Shown here piece after piece: positions 28,613 through 40,826 of a stretch of 64,000 nucleotides of DNA. This stretch comes from Xylanimonas protaetiae (GTDB lineage Bacteria; Actinomycetota; Actinomycetes; Actinomycetales; Cellulomonadaceae): the NCBI RefSeq assembly GCF_004135385.1, contig NZ_CP035493.1, positions 1,054,001 through 1,118,000 on the forward strand, read 5' to 3'. The notes below the pieces were generated by a model. The model saw only the letters and a program-made list of their open reading frames with translations. It made no database searches and was not told the DNA's origin. How positions within the stretch are numbered: position 1 is the first letter of the stretch; every line of letters starts with the position of its first letter. The position numbers and the translations under genes are program-made.

Positions 28613-29254
28613 TCAGTAGGCGACGCCGATCTGCTCGCGGTGGTGGGCCGGGCGCTCCAGCTCGTCGACGATCGCCAGCGCGAGGTCCGGGGCGGAGAGC
28701 TCCGACCTGCCCTCCGCGTCGAACAGCGCGACCTCGCCGCCCACGCGGTACCGACCGCGCGCCGGACCCGGGTTGAAGGCCCCGAAGGCGGCGGCCGGGC
28801 TGACGAGCAGCCAGTCGAGAGCCGCGTCCCCGGCCTGGAGCCAGGGCAGCAGCGCCGCGCCCTCGTGCACCTCGGCCGCGAACTCCGCGGGCACCTGGCC
28901 GGTCTCGACGACGCGCGGCCCGCCCTCCTCCAGCCGCAGCGTGCTCCACCCGCCCACGACGACGAACCGCGCCCCCGCGGCCTGCGCCCGCTCGACGACG
29001 CGCGCGTACGCCTCGGCGAGGCGCCCTTCCAGGTCGCCGCGGGGCGACAGCGTCCCGACGACGACGTCGGCGCCGTCGACCGCCTGCGCGACGGCGTCAC
29101 CGGCGAGCGTGTCGCCCTGGACGTAGCGCACGCCCGCGACCGGCTCGCCGGGCGTGCGACGGCTGAGCGCCGTGACCTCGTGGCCACGGCGCGCGGCCTC
29201 CGCGACGATGGCGGCACCCGCGTACCCGGTGCCTCCGACGACGGTGATCCTCAT
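28613..29254 (-). CDS. NAD(P)-binding oxidoreductase (NmrA/SDR a-type, YwnB-like)
   Basis: A 213-residue Rossmann protein. The N-terminus RITVVGGTGYAGAAIVAEAARRGHEVTALSRR holds the glycine-rich dinucleotide motif. RYVQGDTL, DVVVGTLSPRG and FVVVGGWSTL follow. These atypical short-chain dehydrogenases lack the YxxxK catalytic pair and often act as flavin or quinone reductases or NADPH sensors. The ATG at 29254 has AGAGAGG upstream. It is convergent with the isochorismatase gene. Confidence 0.85.
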   Translation of the reverse strand: MRITVVGGTGYAGAAIVAEAARRGHEVTALSRRTPGEPVAGVRYVQGDTLAGDAVAQAVDGADVVVGTLSPRGDLEGRLAEAYARVVERAQAAGARFVVVGGWSTLRLEEGGPRVVETGQVPAEFAAEVHEGAALLPWLQAGDAALDWLLVSPAAAFGAFNPGPARGRYRVGGEVALFDAEGRSELSAPDLALAIVDELERPAHHREQIGVAY

Positions 29255-29370
29255 GGCGAACCTCTCTCTTCCGGACGGTCGCCACGGGCAACACCGCGGG
29301 CGGCGCCCGTCTTCCCGGCGGCGCACGACGTACCGGCCCGCTCGCCGGGCACGCGGCCCCCGGGCTGCGC

Positions 29371-29376
29371 CAGGAT
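29371..29376 (+). promoter_or_regulatory. Candidate -10 box of the DUF5808-like gene
   Basis: CAGGAT, 35 bases before the ATG at 29412, leaving a short leader that holds GGAGG. Confidence 0.35.
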
Positions 29377-29411
29377 GGGAAGGGACCGACATCGAGCACC
29401 CGGAGGACGAC

Positions 29412-29708
29412 ATGACCGGCAAGAGGAAGGGCGGCGGGCTGAAGCGGCTCGTCACGCTGGCGACCATCGCGCTGGCGGCGGCCGCGGTGGTCAAGGAGCT
29501 GCGCAAGCCCGGGGACGAGCGCACCTGGAACGGCACGGTCGCCTCCGTGGTGCCGTACGACTTCCGGATGCCGACGGTCGCCCGCGCCAAGGAGCGCCTG
29601 TGGAACCCCGAGGCGTCGAGCGTCGTCGGGCCGCGCGTGTTCGGCGTCGGGTGGACGGTCAACGTGGGCAAGGTCGTCTCGCTGCTGCGCGAGCGCCTCG
29701 GCTCCTGA
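29412..29708 (+). CDS. Small DUF5808-like protein
   Basis: A 98-residue protein with a basic N-terminus, one short hydrophobic helix (LVTLATIALAAAAVVKEL) and a C-terminal part RLWNPEASSVVGPRVFGVGWTVNVG. That part resembles DUF5808, in which an NP...P..FG.GWT.N pattern recurs. The ATG is preceded by CGGAGG with six bases between. Function unknown; DUF5808 domains often accompany membrane or regulatory proteins. Confidence 0.6.
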   Translation: MTGKRKGGGLKRLVTLATIALAAAAVVKELRKPGDERTWNGTVASVVPYDFRMPTVARAKERLWNPEASSVVGPRVFGVGWTVNVGKVVSLLRERLGS

Positions 29709-29781
29709 CGGTCCGGCGGCCGAGGCGGCCGGAGCGCCGCGCGCGGCCTCTCCGCCGCGGCCCGGTGCGAGGATCAGGGGC

Positions 29782-30657
29782 GTGAGCCCTTCCCCCGCCC
29801 CGAGCCCGGTCGACCCCGCCGTCCTCGACGACGCCGCTCCGGACGTCCGGCTCGTCGTCGCGGACATGGACGGCACTCTGCTCGACTCCCACGGCCGCGT
29901 CCCGGCGGGCTTCTGGCCGCTGCTCGACCTCATGCGCGAGCGTGGCATCGCGTTCGCGCCCGCGAGCGGGCGGCAGTACGCGACGCTCGCCCGCACGTTC
30001 GCCGGGCACCTCGACGGCATGTGCGTCATCGCGGAGAACGGCACGTTCGTGGTGCGCGACGGCGTCGAGCTCAGCGCGGCCCCGCTGTCCCCGCAGGCAG
30101 CGGCCGACGTCGTCCGGCGCGTGCGCGACGTCGTCGCCGCCGGCCGCGACGCCGGCATCGTGGTGTGCGGCAAGCGCACCGCCTACGTGGACCGCACCGA
30201 CGACGCCTTCTGGACCGAGGCCGCGCGCTACTACACGGCGCTCGAGGCCGTGCCCGACCTCGCCCCTGTCGCCTCGCTCGAGGCGGTGGACGACGAGATC
30301 CTCAAGGTCGCCGTCTTCGACTTCGACGACGTCGGCCCGGCCGTCGCCCCTGCGCTCGCACCCCTGCGGGCCACCGAGCAGGTGGTGGTCTCGGGGCGCA
30401 ACTGGGTGGACGTCATGGCCGCCGGGGTGACCAAGGGCGCCGCCGTCGAGCGGCTCCAGGCCGAGCTCGGCGTCACGCGCGAGCAGACCGTCGCCTTCGG
30501 CGACTACCTCAACGACGTCGAGATGCTCGACGCCGCCGCGTGGTCCTTCGCGATGGCCGACGCCCACCCGCAGGTCCTCGCGAGGGCGCGGCACGTGGCC
30601 CCGCCGGCCGCGGAGCACGGGGTCGTGCAGGTGCTGGAGCGGCTGCTCGCGCACTGA
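29782..30657 (+). CDS. HAD-superfamily hydrolase, Cof type
   Basis: A 291-residue phosphatase of the C2-capped Cof subfamily. Motif I is VVADMDGTLLD (Asp28, Asp30), motif II FAPASGRQY, motif III Lys near VTKGAAVERL, and motif IV FGDYLNDVEML. Such enzymes dephosphorylate sugar phosphates or cofactor precursors; the substrate cannot be read from sequence. Residue Y replaces the more usual G or S in the FGDxxND motif. The GTG at 29782 has GAGGAT seven bases upstream. Confidence 0.9.
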   Translation: MSPSPAPSPVDPAVLDDAAPDVRLVVADMDGTLLDSHGRVPAGFWPLLDLMRERGIAFAPASGRQYATLARTFAGHLDGMCVIAENGTFVVRDGVELSAAPLSPQAAADVVRRVRDVVAAGRDAGIVVCGKRTAYVDRTDDAFWTEAARYYTALEAVPDLAPVASLEAVDDEILKVAVFDFDDVGPAVAPALAPLRATEQVVVSGRNWVDVMAAGVTKGAAVERLQAELGVTREQTVAFGDYLNDVEMLDAAAWSFAMADAHPQVLARARHVAPPAAEHGVVQVLERLLAH

Positions 30658-30686
30658 CTCCAGATGCCAGCCGCCGCACCCCGCCA

Positions 30687-30692
30687 TAGCCT
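30687..30692 (+). promoter_or_regulatory. -10 box of the giant DUF11 protein gene
   Basis: TAGCCT, 12 bases before the GTG at 30705, in reasonable position for a start a few bases before the gene. Confidence 0.45.
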
Positions 30693-30704
30693 CGCGACGG
30701 GGGT

Positions 30705-33700
30705 GTGCCCATGGGGCTCCGGTGGAGGCGTGTGCTCGCGGCGGTCTGCGCCGTCGTCCTGGGACTGGTCGTGCTCGCGGTGCCCGCCGGCCCGGCGAGC
30801 GCCGCCGCGACGGTCGCGTTCACGCCCAAGTTCACGGCGAACGCGAACGGCGCCATCCTCACGGTCGGCAACAACCTGCTGACCTGCCCGGCCTCGGCGC
30901 CGGGCTGCGCGGCGGCACGCGCGGGCGCCGTCGCGGACGACAACGGGTTCACGATGGTGAACCTCGACGTCGACGGCGTGGCGTCGACGGTCAACTCCTC
31001 GTCGTCGTCGCTCGACCTGCCGGCCGGCTCCACCGTGCTGTGGGCCGGCCTGTACTGGGGGGCGCGCATGCAGCCGGGCACCGGCGGGCAGGGGTCGGCG
31101 GGGCTCGCGTTCAACCAGATGTCGTTCCGCGCGCCGGGCGACGCCGCCTACCGCACGGTGCCCGCGTCGAACGCGGCCCGCGACCAGTTCGGCCCCAACG
31201 GCTCGAGCTACAACGCCTACCAGCGCTTCGCGGACGTCACCGCGATCGTGCAGGCGGCGGGCAACGGCGACTACTGGGGCGCGGACGTGGCCGCCGCGAC
31301 CGGCCAGGACCGGTACGCGGGCTGGGCCCTGACCGTGGTGTACACGGCGCCCGGGCTGCCGCTGCGCAACCTCTCGGTGTTCGACGGCTTCGACGTGATC
31401 GAGGCCGGACGCCCGCAGACCATCACCGTGTCCGGGTTCCAGGCGCCGCAGGCGGGCACCGTGGACACCCAGCTCACGATGGTCGCGTACGAGGGCGACC
31501 TGTCCCAGACCGGTGACTTCACGCGGCTCAACAACACCCAGCTCGCCACGGCCGTGTCCCCCGGCTCGAACTTCTTCGACTCGATCAACTCGCGCAACGC
31601 GGCGTCGGTGACCACGCGCAACCCGGCGGACCGCAACATGCTCGGGTTCGACATCAAGAACCTCGGCGCGTCCGGCGCGATCCCGAACGGTGCCACGAGC
31701 GCGCAGTTCACGTTCTCCAGCAACGGCGACGTCTACTACCCGGGCGTCGTCGGCATGGCGATCAACCTGTACGCGCCCGACTTCACGGCGTCGTCCAAGA
31801 CGGTCGTCGACCTCGCCGGGAACAACCCCGCCCAGCCCGGCGACACGTTGCAGTACACGCTCAACTACGCGAACACGGGCCAGGACCCGGCCGTCGGGGT
31901 CGTCTCGCAGGACGTCCTGCCCCCGAACACGACGTTCGTGCCCGGCTCGCTCGCGCTGGTCAACCCGCTCACGGGCGCGACGACGCCGCTGAGCGACGCC
32001 GCGGGCGACGACCGCGGCGAGCTCGCAGGGCGCACAGTGCGCGTGCGTCTCGGCGCCGGGGCGGGCACGGCCGCCGCCGCGGGCGGCACCATGGCCTGCT
32101 CGGGCACCGGCTGCACCGACGACGGCACCTCGCGCACCGCGTACACGTTCCAGGTCACGCTCGACGACGCCGCGGGCGGCACGACGGTCACCAACGTCGC
32201 GACGCTCGACTACCGCACGGCGACGACCGGCATCTCCGCGACGTACACGACCAACCCGGCGAGCATCGACGTCGTCCAGCAGGCCGACGTGTCGATCGAG
32301 AAGGTCATGTCCCCCGACCCGGCGCCCGTCGGGTCGGCCGTCACCGCGACCCTGACGGTCCGCAACGCCGGCCCGAACACGGCGACCGCCGTGACCGTCA
32401 CCGACCCGGTGCCCGCGGGCTGGACGGGCGTCACCGCGACGGCGGCGCAGGGCACGTGCGCGGTGGGCGGCGGCACCGTGACGTGCTCGCTCGGCGACCT
32501 GCCCGACGGCGCGACCCGCACGGTCACCCTCACCGGCACCACGGCGGCGAGCTCGACGGCGACGACCCTGACCAACGTCGCCACCGTGAGCACGACGGCC
32601 TCCGACCCGGTGCCCGCCAACAACGTCGCGGGCGACGCGGTCACGCTCACCCGCCTGGCCGACCTGACGGTCAGCAAGACGCCCGAGCAGCAGACGGCCG
32701 CGCCCGGCGCGGGGGTCACGTGGACGCTCACGGTGCACAACGACGGCCCGTCCGACGCGAGCGGCGTCCGCATCGACGACGCGTTCGACGTCGCGGGGCT
32801 CGCGACGATCACGGGCGCCACGGTCAGCGTCTCGGCCGGGCAGGGCGCGTCGTGCACCCGCGCCGTCGGGCGCAGCGTGCGCTGTGCGGTGGCGGTGCTG
32901 CCCGCGGGGGCGACGGCCACGGTGACCGTCACGGGCGTGCTCGCGGCGGGCCTGGCCGAGGGCACCACGGTCGTGAACACGGTCCGCGCGGCCTCCGACA
33001 CGCCGGACCCGGGCACCGCGAACAACCAGGACAGCGCCACGGTGGTCACGACCGCCCCGCAGGCGGACGTGCGCGTGACCAAGACCGGCCCGGCGGCCGT
33101 CGTGGCCGGGCGGCAGGTCACCTACACCGTGACCGCCACGAACTACGGCCCCTCGGACGCGGCGGACGTCGTGCTCGCCGACCCGCTGCCCGCGGGCGTG
33201 ACGCCGTCGGCCGCCCAGCCCTCGCGCGGGGCCTGCACCGTCACGGGCCGCGACGTGGCCTGCACGGGCATCGGCACGCTGCTGTCGAACGGGGCCGGTG
33301 TCGCGGGCGGCGCGGTCACGGTCACCATCACCGGCACGGTCGACGCCAGCGCGACCGGGACGCTGACCAACACGGCGACCGAGTCGGCCGCCACCACGGA
33401 CCCCGCGCCGGCCAACAACGCCGCGACGGCGTCGACGACCGTCCAGTCGCAGGTCGACCTCGCCGTGAGCAAGACCGCCAACCGGACCACGATCCCCGCC
33501 GAGGCGTCGACGATCCCGTACGTCGTCCGCGTGGTCAACAACGGCCCCTCGACCGCCCGGGACGTCACGGTGACCGACCTGGTGCCGCTCGTCCTCGACC
33601 TCGACGGCGTGACGTCGTCGGGCGCCGGCGTCACGTGCGACACCTCGCAGGCGGACACCCCGCAGCCCGCCCCGGACGACGCCCAGGGCCTCGTGACGTG

Positions 33701-36700
33701 CGCGGTCCCCGAGATCCTGCCGGGGGCCGCCAACGCCGTGACGATCACGGTGACGATGTCGACGGACGTGCCGCTCACGGACGTCCCCGGCCTCGACGCG
33801 ATCGTCCAGGAGGTGTCGGTCGCGGCCGCCGGAGACACCGACCCGGCGAACGACACGGCGCAGTGGACGCTCGCCGGCGAGCCGTTCACGGACCTCGCGA
33901 TCACCAAGACGGGCCCCGCGACCGCGTACGCGGGCAGCCTCCCGCCCGGCAGCGCCCTCACCCCCGCCTACACGATCGCCGTCACCAACAACACCCCGAA
34001 CACCGGAGGCGACGACGAGGACGCGATCCGGCCCGTCATCACCGACACCCTCCCGGCCGGGGTGACGCTGCGCGGCGGGACCGGCGCGGTCACCGCGCAG
34101 ATCGGCGACCGGACCCTACCCCTGACCTGCGGGGTCGCCGGGCAGGTGCTCACGTGCCAGCTCGGCGAGAACCTCGCGGCGCAGGCCACGGCGACCCTCA
34201 CTGTCCCCGTGACGATCGACGACGACGCGGAGGCCGGCACGACGCTGGTCAACACCGCCTCGGTGGCGACGGGCGACCCGGAGGCGAACCCGGACAACAA
34301 CCTCGCCAACAACACCGCGCAGGCCACGACGACGGTGCTGGCCTTGGCCGACGCCGCCGTCAGGTCGCTCGCGATCACCCCGCTCGACCCCGCCCGGACC
34401 GGTCCCGGGTCGACCTGGACGCTGGCGCTGACCGCCGGGAACAACGGCCCCTCGACCGCCCGCGACACCGAGGTGCGCATCGGGCTCGCCGTCGTCGACG
34501 CCTGGGTCGACCTGGCGAGCCTCCCCGCAGGGTGCACCGTCGCCAGCACCGAGCTGGTCTGCCCGCTGGGCGACATCGGGTTCGACGAGACGCGCGACCT
34601 GACGTTCACGTTCACGGTGACCGGCTACGCCGAGCCGGGGACGTACGACGGGTTCGCCCAGATCTCGACGACGACCCCGGAGCTCGCGGCGGACGTCCCG
34701 AACCACGGCGCCCCCGAGGTGTTCGCCAACAACCGGCTGACGACGACGTTCGACGTCACCGCCGCCGTGACCGACCTCGCGGTCACGAAGACGGCGCTGG
34801 GCACCGTGCCCAACCCGGACGAGGCCGCCGACCCGGACTTCGAGGGCGACCCGCACCCGTCGTTCGTCGCGGGCGGGCCGTTCACGTACCAGATCGCCGT
34901 CGAGGTCCCCGGGCAGGACCCCGCCGAGGTCACGGCGGGCAACACGGGCCTGGCCGACGCGCGCGACGTCGTCGTGACCGACACGCTCCCCGTCGGGTTC
35001 GTGGTGCAGCAGGCCACCGCGCCCGGCGGCCCCTGCACGATCACCCCGCCCGCCGACCCGCTCACGGCCGGGTACGCCATCCGCTGCGAGCTCGGCACGG
35101 TCGCCGGGTTCACGGGCGGCACGCCGGCCCAGCCGGCCATCGTGAGCGTCCACGGCGTGCTCGACCCCGACGCCAACAACCTCCACGGCGGCGACAAGTG
35201 GGCCGAGGCCGTCGAGAACACCGCCGTCGTGACCACGGCGACCGCGCTGCCGGGCGGCGCCACGTCGGTCGAGGGCGGCGTCGTCGTCGACATCGCCGAG
35301 ATCGCCGACCTCACCGTCGTCAAGACCCCCGACTCCCCCACCGTGAACGCGGGCGGCACCGCCGGGTACACGCTGACCGTCGTCAACGCGGGGCCGTCCG
35401 GCGTCGAGCACGCCGTCGTCACGGACTCGCTGCCCGTCGGGTTCACGCTCGTCCCCGACCCCGTCGGCTGCCCCGCGCCGCAGACCGAGCCCGACGACGA
35501 GACCCAGGCGCTGCCCCGGGTCGCGGACGGGCCCGGGCAGGAGTTCGCGTGCCGTGTCGGCGCCGTCCCGGCCGGGGCGACGCGCTCGGTCCACGTCGTC
35601 GCCACCACCGACCCCGCGGCGGCGCCCGGCACGTTCACCAACACCGCCGTCGTGGGCTCGCTCGCCAACGAGGCCGACGCCGCCGACAACACGGCGACCG
35701 CCGACGTCACCCTCGAACGGCTCGCCGACCCCTCGATCACCTCCGCGGTGAGCACGACGACGCCCGCCGCGGGCGGCGAGATCACCTACACGGCCTTCAC
35801 CATCAACAACGGCCCGTCGTCGGCGTGGGACGTCACGGGCACGACGACGTTCCCGCCGGGCTTCGTGCCCGTGAGCGCCGACGTGCCGCTCAACACCTGC
35901 ACCTGGAACCGGACGCCGCCCGCGGACCCGGCGAGCGTCGCGTGGGAGGACTTCTCCTACGTGCTCGACTGCGTGCCCCTCGACCCGTCGACCCCGTTCC
36001 CGCCGGGCGTCGCCTCGACATCCGTCGTCGTCATGCACATCCCCGGCGACACCCCCGCCGGCAGCTACGCGGGCCAGGCCGTGGTGCAGACGCCCACGCC
36101 CGAGGTGACGACCGACAACAACACGACCGCGCAGACGGTCGTCGTCGCGCACGTGTCGGACACGCGCCTCGTCAAGACGCTCGTCGAGCCAGACCCGATG
36201 CTCGCGGGCGGCCCGCGACGTGGCGGCTGACCGTCACCAACGACGGCCCGTCGATCGCCGACGACGTCGTCGTCTCCGACAACGTGCCCGACGGGATGAC
36301 CTACGTCGCGGCGCAGCTTGAGGGCGGTGCGGCGTGCCCGCCGCCCGAGAGCTACGACACGGCCGAGGGCGACACCGAGACGATCCTGCGCTGCCCCGTG
36401 GGCACGCTCGCGGTGGGCCAGGAGGCGTCGGTGCTGGTCACGTTCGGTATCGACGCCGACCAGGCCGGGGCCGACCTGTGCAACGCGGCTCTCGTCGGCT
36501 CCGGGTCGCTGGACCCGGACGCGGCCGACAACCAGGCCGAGGCCTGCGGCACCGCCGTGGCCCCGCCGTCGACGGACGTGCTCATCACGCTCACCCCGCC
36601 GGACCGGACGTACCACAGCGGCGACCGCGCCGAGCTGACCGCGACCGTGCGCAACGACGGGCCGGGTCAGGCGACCGCCGTCGTCGCGACCCTGGACATC

Positions 36701-37168
36701 CCGCCGGGCCTCACCGACTACACCGGCGTCGCCGTCGAGTGGCCCGCCGGCAGGCCGCAGCCGCCCGACGGCGTGGTCGGCTCGCTGACGTTCGACGTCG
36801 GCGACCTCGCCCCGGGCGAGCAGGTCGTGTACCGGATCGTCGGGACGGTCACCGGGGCGCCGGGCACGGTGCTGACGGTCGCCGGGCAGACCACGCACGG
36901 CGAGCCCGACCCGGTCGCACCCAACGACGCGGACGACGCGGTGCTGCGCATCGTGGGCGAGCCGACGCCCACTCCCCCGCCCACCCCGACGCCGCCCACC
37001 GAGACGCCGCCGCCCGGGCCGGGGCCCGCCGCGCCCGGACGAGTGCCGCCGTCGCCGGGCATGCCGCGGACGGGCGCCGAGGTGCTCGGCCTGGTCGCCG
37101 CGGCGCTGGCGCTCGCCGGGACGGGCGCGGCGCTGCTCGGCGTGCGGCGCCGACGCGGGCCGGGCTGA
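30705..37168 (+). pseudogene. Giant sortase-anchored DUF11 repeat protein, with one frameshift
   Basis: With one base restored this is a protein of about 2154 residues. A signal peptide (VLAAVCAVVLGLVVLAV, cut near ASA) precedes a globular N-terminal domain (about 35-360) and about twelve DUF11-type domains. Each opens like ADLTVSKTP or TDLAITKTGP, has a (N/D)xGPS turn and a TDPLPAG-like strand. A Pro-Thr stalk, the sorting signal MPRTG, a membrane helix and an Arg tail end it. Reading shifts frame at the three-C run 36212-36214; adding one C joins LAGGP to ATWRLTVTNDGPS in perfect domain register. It is probably a cell-wall stalk or adhesin. The start is GTG 30705 or ATG 30711. Confidence 0.8.
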
Positions 37169-37245
37169 CGCGGGCCGGGCTGACGCGGGCCGGGCTGACG
37201 CGGGCCGGGCTGACGCGGGCCGGGCTGACGCGGGCCGGGCTGACG
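37156..37245 (+). repeat. Six tandem 15-bp repeats across the stop of the DUF11 gene
   Basis: The unit CGGGCCGGGCTGACG is repeated six times without change. The first unit holds the gene's TGA; because the unit is a multiple of three, each later copy repeats an in-frame TGA. Confidence 0.9.
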
Positions 37246-37309
37246 GGCGCCCGGGTGGCGGCGCGGTGCCGCAGGGCGGACTGCCGGGGTGCCCTGGTGG
37301 CGGGCGCCG

Positions 37310-37825
37310 TCAGGCCCCCGGCCGCCCCTGAGCGAGCCACCCCGCGACGCCGCGCAGGCCCTCCGCCCAGCGGCCGAGGTCCGTGACGTCGGCGTGCGCC
37401 GTGACGACCGTCAGCAGCTCGCCCACCGCGGCGTCGGCCACCCCGGCGTCCAGGTGCGTCAGCGCGGAGAAGACGCGGACGGCGTCGGACTCCGGGAACT
37501 CCCGGCGGGCGCGGTCCAGGACGGCGCGCGACGCGCCGAGCTCGCCCAGCCAGCGCAGCGTGCTGCCGTACTGGCACAGGCACCGGCGCAGCGCGTCGCC
37601 CTCGAGGCCGAGGTCCAGCGCGCGCTCGTACAGGGCGCGCGCGGTGGCCTCCTCGCCCGCCGTGTCGTAGGCGCCCGCCAGCTCGTACGTGAGGACGGGA
37701 TGGCCGGGGTGCTGTGCGAGCAGGTCCGCGAAGTAGGCGATCGTGGGCGCCATGTCCGCGCGGTCGCGTCGCTCGTAGCCCACGCGGATGGCCTCGTCGA
37801 TCTCCGGGGTGACCTGGGAGCTCAT
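37310..37825 (-). CDS. Tetratricopeptide repeat protein
   Basis: A 171-residue all-helical protein. IDEAIRVGYERRDRADMAPTIAYF, HPVLTYELAGAYDTAGEEATARALYERAL and STLRWLGELGASRAVLDRARREFP are TPR-like helix pairs, as in the Tetratrico_peptide (TPR_5) family. It has no signal or membrane segment and probably binds a partner protein. The ATG at 37825 is preferred: TACGGT lies eight bases upstream. The frame stays open to 37924 but the added residues are Pro/Ser-rich and unlike the family. Confidence 0.8.
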   Translation of the reverse strand: MSSQVTPEIDEAIRVGYERRDRADMAPTIAYFADLLAQHPGHPVLTYELAGAYDTAGEEATARALYERALDLGLEGDALRRCLCQYGSTLRWLGELGASRAVLDRARREFPESDAVRVFSALTHLDAGVADAAVGELLTVVTAHADVTDLGRWAEGLRGVAGWLAQGRPGA

Positions 37826-37854
37826 GGGGGCCGACCGTACCAGCGGGGACGACG

Positions 37855-37894
37855 ACGCCCCGCCCGGGCGGCAGGAGCCGTCAGGGCGGGGCGT
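37855..37894 (-). terminator. Second hairpin downstream of katG
   Basis: Arms 37855-37865 and 37884-37894 form a perfect 11-bp stem. It lies just beyond the first katG hairpin and upstream of the TPR gene promoter. Confidence 0.55.
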
Positions 37895-37905
37895 GCGCCG
37901 CTCCG

Positions 37906-37932
37906 GGGCGGCCGTGACGGGCACGGCCGCCC
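37906..37932 (-). terminator. First hairpin downstream of katG
   Basis: Arms 37906-37916 and 37922-37932 form a perfect 11-bp stem with a 5-base loop, six bases past the katG stop codon. No T-tract. Confidence 0.7.
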
Positions 37933-37938
37933 GGTGCG

Positions 37939-40122
<2,184 letters not shown>

Positions 40123-40195
40123 TGTGCTTCCTTCCGTTCGGGCGTGCGGTGCGGGTCTGCCGGAGTGCCGGGCCCGCGGGGGCTTCGGAGTGCGG

Positions 40196-40642
40196 TCAGG
40201 CGTGCGCGTCGGCGTCGTCGGTGGCGGCCGCGCACTGCGGGCAGAGCCCCCAGTACACGACCTCCGCCTCGTCGACACGGAAGCCGTGCGTGTCCGACGG
40301 CGTCAGACACAGGGTCTCTCCCACGGCGCAGTCGACGTCGGCCACGGCGCCGCACGATCGGCACACCACGTGGTGGTGGTTGTCGCCCGTGCGGGTCTCG
40401 TAGCGGGCGACGGAGCCGGCGGGCTTGATGGTGCGCAGGATGCCGAGGGCGCTGAGCGTGTGCAGGGAGTCGTACACGGCCTGGTGCGACACGCCGGGCA
40501 GCTCCTCGCGGACGGCAGCGATGACGGACTCGGTGTCGGCGTGCGGCAGCCGGTCGACGGCGGCGACGACGGCGAGACGGGGCTTCGTCACACGCAGCGA
40601 CGCCTGGCGCAGCATGGCCGCGACGTCGTCCTGGGTGAGCAT
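40196..40642 (-). CDS. furA: Fur-family peroxide-responsive regulator (FurA type)
   Basis: A 148-residue regulator. The winged helix ([49 protein letters not shown]) precedes a dimerisation domain with metal ligands: HHHVVCRSC and LCPQC form the structural Cys4 zinc site. Next to katG, it is expected to act like mycobacterial FurA: bind its own promoter and repress furA-katG until peroxide oxidises it. The ATG at 40642 is fixed by a full promoter ending six bases upstream, with an inverted repeat between -35 and -10. Confidence 0.92.
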   Translation of the reverse strand: MLTQDDVAAMLRQASLRVTKPRLAVVAAVDRLPHADTESVIAAVREELPGVSHQAVYDSLHTLSALGILRTIKPAGSVARYETRTGDNHHHVVCRSCGAVADVDCAVGETLCLTPSDTHGFRVDEAEVVYWGLCPQCAAATDDADAHA

Positions 40643-40648
40643 GCGCTC

Positions 40649-40679
40649 ATCGTGGCCACTTGTCTGGAACGAGTCAAGT
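40649..40679 (-). promoter_or_regulatory. furA promoter with overlapping inverted-repeat operator
   Basis: TTGACT (40677-40672), 17 bases, CACGAT (40654-40649), then six bases to the ATG. On the plus strand ACTTGTCT (40658-40665) and AGTCAAGT (40672-40679) form a near-perfect dyad across the -35 and spacer: a probable FurA autoregulation site. Confidence 0.65.
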
Positions 40680-40743
40680 CTGACGCTGAACGGCGGTGCG
40701 GCAGCGGGCGGCGGGCGGGGCGGATGGCGGGCCGCAGGCCGCA

Positions 40744-40813
40744 ATCGGAACGTGGGTTCGGTATCGGAACGTGCCTTGCATCGCACGTTTCGATACCGAA
40801 CCCACGTTCCGAT
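40744..40813. repeat. 70-bp palindrome, family B copy 1
   Basis: 31-bp arms around an 8-base loop, with one G-U position. Each arm contains ATCGGAACGTG-type words twice, 20 bases apart. Located between the AbiEi-like gene stop and the furA promoter. Confidence 0.9.
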
Positions 40814-40826
40814 CCAACGGCTCGGC

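Noticed and set aside
32456-36210. A long alternative plus-strand frame inside the DUF11 gene
   Set aside because: Only its last part, from about 36212, encodes DUF11 sequence. The earlier part is Arg/His-rich shadow of the true frame.
36181-36230. Programmed frameshifting or phase variation in the DUF11 gene
   Set aside because: The C run is only three bases, no slippery heptamer or stimulatory structure is apparent, and three other genes show the same one-base loss, so error is the simpler explanation.
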